This document shows positions 1 through 4,738 of a stretch of 6,138 nt of DNA, piece by piece (positions within the stretch are counted from its first letter, which is position 1; every line of letters starts with the position of its first letter). Both the position numbers and the translations under genes were made by a program. The notes beneath the pieces were generated by a model that worked only from the letters and a program-made list of their open reading frames with translations, had not been told where the DNA came from and did no database searches. Source of the stretch: Clostridia bacterium (GTDB lineage: Bacteria > Bacillota > Clostridia > Oscillospirales > CAG-272). The DNA lies in contig JAGCJD010000130.1 in the NCBI GenBank assembly GCA_017648425.1, positions 1 through 6,138 of the forward strand, given 5' to 3'.

Positions 1-1
1 A

Positions 2-280
2 AAATTCAAGGGACTTGTTGCCGCTGATGAAAGACTACCTTCAAACTCAATAGTTATCGGAAGACCTATAATGTCTTGTTGTGTTGACGATATTCAATAC
101 GGCGGTCTTATAAGCGTTTTCAAAACGAGCAACACACCAAAAAGTGAATCTTGGGTAACGGTAAAGGGAACTATTAAAATTGAAAAGCACAGCCTTTATA
201 GGCAAAAGGGACCTGTGCTTTATATTGAAGCTACCGAATTCGCAGTCCCGCCAAAGCAAGTTGTTGCTACCTTCTATTGA
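2..280 (+). CDS. C-terminal part of a YcgQ-like (TIGR03943/DUF1980) protein, 5'-truncated by window edge
   Basis: The open frame enters from the left edge and ends with TGA at 278-280, leaving 92 visible residues. The motif IGRPIMSCCVDDIQYGG, with its Cys-Cys pair, is followed by a WVTVKGTI strand and GPVLYIEATEF, and the protein ends in VATFY. This pattern matches the C-terminal domain of the YcgQ/TIGR03943 family (DUF1980), which is usually encoded next to a YcgR-type predicted permease (DUF318/ArsP_1). The family is thought to be the partner subunit of that membrane protein, but its substrate is not established. Membrane segments normally sit in the N-terminal part, which is not visible. 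The ATG at 71-73 is internal: the frame is open and family-like upstream of it, so it should not be taken as the start. The gene ends one base before the shared terminator and converges on clpX. Family assignment is from motif recognition only. Confidence 0.78.
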   Translation, partial: KFKGLVAADERLPSNSIVIGRPIMSCCVDDIQYGGLISVFKTSNTPKSESWVTVKGTIKIEKHSLYRQKGPVLYIEATEFAVPPKQVVATFY

Positions 281-281
281 T

Positions 282-324
282 AAAAAAACACCGTTGAGAT
301 ATTTTATCTCAACGGTGTTTTTTT
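282..324. terminator. Bidirectional intrinsic terminator between YcgQ-like gene and clpX
   Basis: This is a perfect inverted repeat. The arms at 282-301 and 305-324 pair over 20 bp around a 3-nt TTT loop. The outer seven pairs are A:T, so a run of seven T follows the GC-containing core (CACCGTTGAG type) when read from either strand. That makes it a Rho-independent terminator in both directions. It ends the plus-strand YcgQ-like gene, whose TGA is at 278-280, and the minus-strand tig-clpP-clpX operon. The clpX TAA (325-323) overlaps the outer edge of the hairpin by two bases. Confidence 0.93.
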
Positions 325-1654
325 ATTCAAGCTCTCCTGCGACAGGCGCATCGAGCCTTACAATTTCCTTTTCAACAAGCTTTGGCAGGGAAATACCCTT
401 AACGCAATCCTCGTCAATAATGACAGTAGAAACATTATCCTTTGATGGAACATCATACATAACGGGCATCATGAGGTTTTCCATAATAGAGCGCAGACCT
501 CTTGCTCCTGTATTTCGCTCAATAGCAAGGTTTGCTACTGCGGCGAGAGCAGAATCGTCAAATTCAAGGTCAACTCCGTCCATTTCAAGAAGCTTTTGAT
601 ATTGCTTTACAATAGAGTTTTTAGGCTCTTTCAAAATTCTTACAAGAGCATCTCTATCAAGCTCGTCAAGCGGTACTGCAACGGGAATTCTTCCAACAAG
701 CTCGGGAATAAGTCCGAATTTAACAATATCATGAGGAGTTACATCCTTATAAATACCAACCTCAATTCTTTCTGACTTCTTCTTTATCTCACTGGCAAAA
801 CCAATTGCTTGATTACCTCTACGCTTTTCTATTATCTTATCAAGTCCCTCAAAAGCGCCGCCGCAAATAAACAAGATATTCTCCGTGTTTATCTGTATAA
901 ATTCCTGATTTGGGTGCTTACGACCACCTTGCGGAGGAACATTAGCAACTGTGCCTTCAAGAATTTTCAAAAGCGCTTGCTGTACGCCCTCACCCGAAAC
1001 ATCACGGGTTATAGAACGATTTTCACTTTTTCTTGCTATCTTATCGATCTCATCGATATAGATTATACCTTTTTCAGCACGCTCTATATCATAATCGGCT
1101 GCTTGAATAAGTCTTAACAAAATATTTTCAACATCCTCACCGACATATCCTGCCTCGGTAAGTGTGGTTGCATCAGCTATGGCAAAGGGAACTTTGAGTG
1201 ATCTTGCCAAGGTCTGCGCTAAATAGGTCTTACCAACACCGGTATTTCCTATGAGGAGCACATTGCTCTTTTGCAGATCTATATGGTTGGAAGCATCAGC
1301 TTTATTGCCCTTAGCGCCCTTATCCTTGTTATAGAGAATGCGTTTGTAATGATTATATACAGCAACTGACAACACTCTCTTTGCCTGATCCTGACCAATG
1401 ACATATTCATCAAGCATTTCTTTAATTTTCGCGGGCTTTGGTAATGTATCAAATGATAGTTCATCGCTGTCCGCATGCATTGCAACAGTATTTTCATATA
1501 TCAGATCTTGACATGCGTTTACGCAAAAATCACAAATATATACACCCGTTGGAGAAGGAATAAGAAAATTCACCTGATTTTCAGTTCTCCCACAAAACGA
1601 ACAATATCTGATATTTGAATTGTTATTGCCCTTTGACGAATTATTTGAAGCCAT
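323..1654 (-). CDS. clpX: ATP-dependent Clp protease, ATP-binding unfoldase subunit ClpX
   Basis: ClpX is the cytoplasmic hexameric AAA+ unfoldase that recognises substrates, unfolds them with ATP and threads them into ClpP. The 443 residues are full length and in order for the family. The N-terminal zinc-binding domain has C18-x2-C21 and C41-x2-C44. Walker A is GNTGVGKT (136-143), Walker B is IIYIDE (197-202), and the pore loops are GYVG (169-172) and RKH (245-247). The ClpP-docking IGF loop is at 284-286, the probable arginine finger is R322 in PELVGRIPV, and sensor 2 is GARGLR (383-388). The ATG is preceded by AAAGGA (1668-1663) with 8-nt spacing, which supports this start. It lies 23 bp after clpP as the last gene of the operon. 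Two oddities: Walker A reads GNTGVGKT instead of the usual GPTGSGKT of ClpX, and residues 1-14 form an Asn/Ser-rich tail before the zinc domain. Neither suggests loss of function, since the GxxGxGKT consensus is intact. Confidence 0.97.
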   Translation of the reverse strand: MASNNSSKGNNNSNIRYCSFCGRTENQVNFLIPSPTGVYICDFCVNACQDLIYENTVAMHADSDELSFDTLPKPAKIKEMLDEYVIGQDQAKRVLSVAVYNHYKRILYNKDKGAKGNKADASNHIDLQKSNVLLIGNTGVGKTYLAQTLARSLKVPFAIADATTLTEAGYVGEDVENILLRLIQAADYDIERAEKGIIYIDEIDKIARKSENRSITRDVSGEGVQQALLKILEGTVANVPPQGGRKHPNQEFIQINTENILFICGGAFEGLDKIIEKRRGNQAIGFASEIKKKSERIEVGIYKDVTPHDIVKFGLIPELVGRIPVAVPLDELDRDALVRILKEPKNSIVKQYQKLLEMDGVDLEFDDSALAAVANLAIERNTGARGLRSIMENLMMPVMYDVPSKDNVSTVIIDEDCVKGISLPKLVEKEIVRLDAPVAGELE

Positions 1655-1677
1655 TTAAAAAATCCTTTCAGGAAAAA

Positions 1678-2289
1678 TTAAGCTCTTTTCTCAAAGATCT
1701 TATCTATCAGTCCGTATTCAAGAGCCTGTTTAGCAGTCATGAAATTATCACGCTCTGTATCTCTTGCGATCTCCTCAACTGTGCGACCTGTGTTTTGAGC
1801 AAGAATTCTGTTGAGATTATCTCTTGTACGCAAAATAAGCTCAGCCTGAATTTTTATATCTGTCGCCTGTCCCTTTGCACCGCCCAAAGGCTGATGTATC
1901 ATTATCTCACTATTGGGAAGAGCAATACGCTTACCCTTTGTTCCTGCGGACAACAGAAAAGCTCCCATGCTTGCCGCCATTCCTATACATATAGTAGAAA
2001 CATCGCATTTAACATAGTTCATGGTATCGTAAATAGCCATTCCTGCCGTTACAGAGCCACCGGGACTGTTAATATAAAAGCTTATGTCCTTATCGGGGTC
2101 CTGAGCTTCAAGAAAGAGAAGCTGTGCAACAACTAAGGAGGCAGTAGTATCATTTACCTCATCGGACAAGAAAATTATTCTGTCATTAAGCAGACGAGAA
2201 AAAATATCGTATGAGCGTTCGCCCTTACTTGTTTGCTCTACTACCATAGGAACTAAAGCATTATAGATACCGTCATTCATATTGAACAT
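1678..2289 (-). CDS. clpP: ATP-dependent Clp protease, proteolytic subunit ClpP
   Basis: ClpP is the serine peptidase that forms a two-ring tetradecameric chamber and degrades proteins delivered by ClpX or other Clp ATPases. With the start chosen here it has 203 residues, typical for the family. The catalytic triad is visible: Ser107 in MAASMGA, His132 in MIHQPLGG and Asp181 in TERDNFM. The spacings of 25 and 49 residues equal those of E. coli ClpP. The oxyanion-region motif INSPGGSV is at 73-80, and the N-terminal ALVPMVVEQTSKGERSYDI block is the standard Firmicute form. The frame can be extended in-phase to a TTG at 2301-2299, but that TTG overlaps the Shine-Dalgarno GGAGG (2299-2295), so the ATG at 2289-2287 is preferred. 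A third ATG at 2280-2278 sits 14 nt from the same site and is less likely. It is the middle gene of tig-clpP-clpX. Confidence 0.96.
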   Translation of the reverse strand: MFNMNDGIYNALVPMVVEQTSKGERSYDIFSRLLNDRIIFLSDEVNDTTASLVVAQLLFLEAQDPDKDISFYINSPGGSVTAGMAIYDTMNYVKCDVSTICIGMAASMGAFLLSAGTKGKRIALPNSEIMIHQPLGGAKGQATDIKIQAELILRTRDNLNRILAQNTGRTVEEIARDTERDNFMTAKQALEYGLIDKIFEKRA

Positions 2290-2294
2290 AACTG

Positions 2295-2299
2295 CCTCC
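2295..2299 (-). promoter_or_regulatory. Shine-Dalgarno site that fixes the clpP start
   Basis: GGAGG on the minus strand lies 5 nt before the ATG at 2289-2287. It overlaps the in-frame TTG at 2301-2299, so the longer 207-residue reading would place a start codon on top of the ribosome binding site. Confidence 0.85.
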
Positions 2300-2329
2300 A
2301 AAAAATATAATAATATTGAATTGATTTAA

Positions 2330-3613
2330 TTACTTGGTTTTGATTACGGCCTTTTCCTTAACAAAGTCCATAGCCTTCTTAACCTTCATGTCAGCCGCGA
2401 TAGCAGCGGAATCAATGCTTGCCTTTACCTGCTCAAGCTCTACGCCATAAGCAGTAGCAATATTCTGATATTCCTCGTTGATATCGTCCTCACTAGCTTC
2501 AAGATTTTCAAGAGCAGCTATCTTTTCAAGAGCTAATCTTGCCTTTACCTGCTTCTCAGCCTGAGGTCTCATCTGCGTGCGAAGCGCATCGAGAGTAAGT
2601 CCGGTGTACTTAAAGTAAGTGCCAAGGTCAAGTCCCTGTGCGCGAAGTCTGTTATCGTAATCACGAACGAAGTTCTCGGTCTCCTCAACGAACATAGGCT
2701 CGGGAATATCAGCCTCAAGTTTTTCAATAAGAGCTTCAACAAGCTTTTCCTCTACTGCGTTATCAGCGGAAGCCTCGTGTCTCTTTTCAATTTTAGCCTT
2801 CAAATCAGCCTTATATTCATCCAATGTATCAAATTCAGATACATCCTTTGCAAAATCATCATCAAGCTCAGGAAGCTCTACCTTTGAAATAGAATGGATA
2901 GTTACTTTGAATACAGCTTCCTTACCTGCAAGATCCTCAGCATGGTATTCAGTGGGGAAGGTAACATTAACATCAAATTCCTCGCCGATGTTCTTGCCTG
3001 CAACCTGCTCCTCAAATCCGGGGATAAATGATCCTGAGCCAAGTTTGAGAGAATAATCAGTACCCTTACCACCCTCAAATGCAACACCGTCACAGAAGCC
3101 CTCAAAATCAATAACAGCAGTATCTCCCATTTCAGCAGCTCTGTCAGTTACATCTATTTCTCTGGAATTTCTTGCTCTTACAGTCTCGATCTCCTTGTTT
3201 ACATCTTCATCGGTTACTGCAACAACTTCCTTCTCAACCTCAATGCCTGCATAGTCCTTAATTTCAACATCAGGCTTTACATAAACCTTTGCTGAAAGAA
3301 CAAGACCGTTATCATCGATAGAAACTATATCAAACTCAGGCTGTCCAACAACAGCAAGCTTGGATTCGTCAAGAGCCTCGGGATATACGGTAGGAATTAT
3401 ATCATTGATAGCGTCTTCGTAGAAAACACCTGTTCCGTACATCTTTTCAATGATAGACTTAGGAGCCTTTCCTTTTCTAAATCCGGGAACTGATATGTTC
3501 TTTACCTGCTTACGATATACCTTTTCAACAGCAGCATCAAAGGTAGCCTTATCCACAGATATGTTCAGTTCGTATTTGTTTTTTTCGATAAGTTCACATT
3601 TTGTCAAACTCAT
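2330..3613 (-). CDS. tig: Trigger factor, ribosome-associated chaperone and peptidyl-prolyl isomerase
   Basis: Trigger factor binds the large ribosomal subunit near the exit tunnel, shields nascent chains and catalyses prolyl isomerisation. The 427 residues match the family length. The ribosome-binding N-domain (about 1-115) carries the signature GFRKGKAP at 44-51. The FKBP-type PPIase domain (about 150-245) runs from GDTAVIDFEGFCDG through LGSGSFIPGFEEQVAG to VKVTIHSI-like strands. The rest is the mainly helical substrate-cradling C-domain, ending in VKEKAVIKTK. The ATG is preceded by GGAGG (3628-3624) with a rather long 10-nt spacing. Part of that site lies in the 10-bp palindrome GGTTTAAACC (3616-3625), which is probably incidental. 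It is the first gene of tig-clpP-clpX, 40 bp before clpP, with a near-consensus promoter directly upstream. Confidence 0.97.
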   Translation of the reverse strand: MSLTKCELIEKNKYELNISVDKATFDAAVEKVYRKQVKNISVPGFRKGKAPKSIIEKMYGTGVFYEDAINDIIPTVYPEALDESKLAVVGQPEFDIVSIDDNGLVLSAKVYVKPDVEIKDYAGIEVEKEVVAVTDEDVNKEIETVRARNSREIDVTDRAAEMGDTAVIDFEGFCDGVAFEGGKGTDYSLKLGSGSFIPGFEEQVAGKNIGEEFDVNVTFPTEYHAEDLAGKEAVFKVTIHSISKVELPELDDDFAKDVSEFDTLDEYKADLKAKIEKRHEASADNAVEEKLVEALIEKLEADIPEPMFVEETENFVRDYDNRLRAQGLDLGTYFKYTGLTLDALRTQMRPQAEKQVKARLALEKIAALENLEASEDDINEEYQNIATAYGVELEQVKASIDSAAIAADMKVKKAMDFVKEKAVIKTK

Positions 3614-3663
3614 TTGGTTTAAACCTCCGTTTGTATAATTTTTTATTTTTTACATACTTATAT

Positions 3664-3692
3664 ATTGTACTTTTTTTTGCGCAATTTGTCAA
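3664..3692 (-). promoter_or_regulatory. Sigma-A (sigma-70 type) promoter for tig-clpP-clpX
   Basis: On the minus strand a perfect -35 TTGACA (3692-3687) is separated by exactly 17 nt from -10 TACAAT (3669-3664, five of six consensus bases). Transcription should begin near 3657, giving a leader of about 45 nt before the tig ATG. The spacer contains the 8-bp palindrome TTGCGCAA (3677-3684), next to a run of eight T on the plus strand. I see no CIRCE element (HrcA) or CtsR heptad repeat here, so the sequence argues for constitutive housekeeping expression rather than classic Firmicute heat-shock control. This was judged by eye. Confidence 0.82.
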
Positions 3693-3708
3693 TAGCTTTT
3701 CGGAAAAA

Positions 3709-4425
3709 TCAGACAATTTTGGGAAGAAAATTGAGAAAATCTGCCGATATCATATAAAATTTTATACCATCATATTCTATACATTCCTGACACAAATAAT
3801 TACCATGAATATGACCGTAATAACATCTCTTGATGTCATATGATTTAAGCAGTTCGAGTATCGGTTGACATTGAAATTCGCTCCAAATAGGAGGGAAGTG
3901 CATAAATGCAATTATTTCCTTTCCCGTAGAAAGACTTAAATGTTTAGCTTCATCCAACGACATTTTAAGTCTGATGCCCTCACGGTTTATTATCTTTTCA
4001 TAATCAACATTTTCTTCGGCATTCTGCATTGATTTATCTGTAAACCAGCCACGCGAGCCCGCAATAATATAATTTTCAATCTCAATTGCGTTATTATTTA
4101 AAATTTGAATTGTATTTATATTATTATCCTTAAAAAAGGCACTCAGCTTGGAAACAGTTGACCACCAAAAGTCGTGATTTCCTTTCATGATTATCTTTTT
4201 TCCATTTAAAGCGTCAAGAAACAAAAGATCTTCAAGCGCATCGCTTGTTGTAAGCCCCCATGAAATATCCCCCGGAATTATAACTGTATCCTCATTTCCA
4301 ACTACCAACTGCCAATTATCCCTTATTCTCGAAATATAATTTTTCCAACGCTTTCCAAAAATCTCCATAGACTTGTCGGCATTTACCGTAGCAAGATGAA
4401 GATCTGCAATTACAAAAACAGACAT
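3709..4425 (-). CDS. Calcineurin-like metallophosphoesterase (COG1768-type predicted phosphohydrolase)
   Basis: This is a predicted cytoplasmic phosphoesterase with a two-metal active site. All five family motifs are present in the 238 residues: D8-L-H10 (IADLHL), G52-D53 in GDISWG, GNHD (82-85) extended as GNHDFWW, H176 in MHFPPIW, and GHIHG (204-208). The protein ends ISADFLNFLPKIV, a tail I associate with the Clostridia COG1768 group. No signal peptide or membrane segment is visible. The substrate is unknown; phosphoprotein, nucleotide or other phosphodiester are all possible. The ATG is supported by a weaker GGAG (4439-4436) 10 nt upstream. The gene lies just before tig on the same strand. 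I see no hairpin terminator in the 95-bp gap, so its transcript may run into tig, although tig has its own promoter. Upstream it is divergent from the DUF1540 gene. Confidence 0.9.
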   Translation of the reverse strand: MSVFVIADLHLATVNADKSMEIFGKRWKNYISRIRDNWQLVVGNEDTVIIPGDISWGLTTSDALEDLLFLDALNGKKIIMKGNHDFWWSTVSKLSAFFKDNNINTIQILNNNAIEIENYIIAGSRGWFTDKSMQNAEENVDYEKIINREGIRLKMSLDEAKHLSLSTGKEIIAFMHFPPIWSEFQCQPILELLKSYDIKRCYYGHIHGNYLCQECIEYDGIKFYMISADFLNFLPKIV

Positions 4426-4502
4426 CAGATAATATCTCCGTGCATAAAAATTTTGAATTTGAAAATAATAATAGTATTCTTATCAAGGAGGTTTTTGAAA
4501 GA
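4426..4502. other. Divergent intergenic region between phosphoesterase and DUF1540 gene
   Basis: These 77 A/T-rich bp carry the ribosome binding sites of both divergent genes: GGAG for the phosphoesterase (4439-4436) and AAGGAGG for the DUF1540 gene (4485-4491). Promoters for both must lie here or inside the neighbouring coding ends. The best boxes I can see are poor. On the minus strand, TTGATA (4486-4481) has no good -10 partner. On the plus strand, GATAAT/TAATAT (4428-4435) has no good -35. I therefore call no promoter. Confidence 0.4.
4485..4491 (+). promoter_or_regulatory. Shine-Dalgarno site that fixes the DUF1540 gene start
   Basis: AAGGAGG is a strong match to the 16S rRNA 3' end and lies 11 nt before the ATG at 4503. 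It excludes the in-frame GTG at 4440-4442, which is upstream of this site and has no ribosome binding site of its own. Confidence 0.8.
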
Positions 4503-4694
4503 ATGTATAGTAACGAAAAATGTGGCAGTAAAAGCAAAGGCTGCGGAACAGAAAAGGACCATATCAAGGGAATTAAGTGCGATGTTAAGAATTGTGTATA
4601 TCACGACTGTGATACTCACTGCACTGCAACTGCTATCGCAGTTGGAAACAGCAAAAACGAAGCTTGCTGTGATACCTTCAAAGAAAGAACATGA
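4503..4694 (+). CDS. Small cysteine-rich DUF1540 domain protein
   Basis: This 63-residue protein has eight cysteines (C7, C14, C26, C31, C36, C40, C55, C56) and three histidines (H20, H34, H39). From about residue 24 the pattern I-x-CDVKNC-x-YHDCDTHCTA-x-x-IAVG followed by CCDTF fits the DUF1540 domain, a short Cys-rich module common in Firmicutes with no established function. The Cys/His spacing suggests metal binding (zinc or iron-sulfur), which is inference. The N-terminal 23 residues, with C7 and C14, are polar and Lys/Gly/Ser-rich, and they lie outside the core domain. No signal peptide or membrane segment is seen. The start is set by AAGGAGG at 4485-4491. It is the only plus-strand gene in a block of minus-strand genes, and its own terminator follows 7 nt after the stop codon, so it is probably monocistronic. 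It converges on thrC. Confidence 0.87.
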   Translation: MYSNEKCGSKSKGCGTEKDHIKGIKCDVKNCVYHDCDTHCTATAIAVGNSKNEACCDTFKERT

Positions 4695-4701
4695 CCTTTT
4701 T

Positions 4702-4738
4702 AGATTGGGGCTGTCGCATAGCGACAGCCCATCTTTTT
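4702..4738 (+). terminator. Intrinsic terminator of the DUF1540 gene
   Basis: A 10-bp GC-rich stem (GGGCTGTCGC at 4708-4717 with GCGACAGCCC at 4721-4730) closes on a 3-nt ATA loop. It can extend through AGAT/ATCT (4702-4705 with 4731-4734) around a 2-nt bulge. A run of five T (4734-4738) follows in the plus direction. In the minus direction the hairpin is equally strong but lacks a good T run, so it is a weaker stop for thrC. The thrC TAA (4739-4737) lies inside the T run. Confidence 0.9.

Noticed and set aside
180..599. 139-codon plus-strand open frame across the YcgQ-like 3' end, the terminator and the clpX 3' end
   Set aside because: It would have to cross a strong bidirectional terminator, overlaps two well-supported genes in other frames and shows no family pattern.
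1615..2136. 173-codon plus-strand open frame opposite clpP and the clpX start
   Set aside because: It is fully antisense to a gene with an intact catalytic triad, spans the clpX-clpP junction, has no recognisable domain, and its composition looks like a shadow of the real codons.
3616..3625. 10-bp perfect palindrome GGTTTAAACC next to the tig ribosome binding site
   Set aside because: It has no loop, is A/T-rich in the middle and is too short to form a stable RNA hairpin. Such palindromes occur by chance in A/T-rich DNA.
3695..3708. Possible terminator for the phosphoesterase (TTTTCGGAAAA-like inverted repeat)
   Set aside because: The stem is about 5 bp, mostly A:T, with a 1-nt loop, which cannot form a working intrinsic terminator.
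4440..4502. In-frame upstream GTG extension of the DUF1540 gene (21 extra residues)
   Set aside because: The strong AAGGAGG lies within this extension and points to the ATG at 4503. The extra residues are A/T-driven (Asn, Ile, Phe) and unlike the Cys-rich domain.
4425..4619. 64-codon minus-strand open frame opposite the DUF1540 gene, with hydrophobic stretches
   Set aside because: It is a shadow of the DUF1540 gene on the other strand. The hydrophobicity comes from the complement of Lys/Asn-rich codons, and the Cys pattern and SD support the plus strand.
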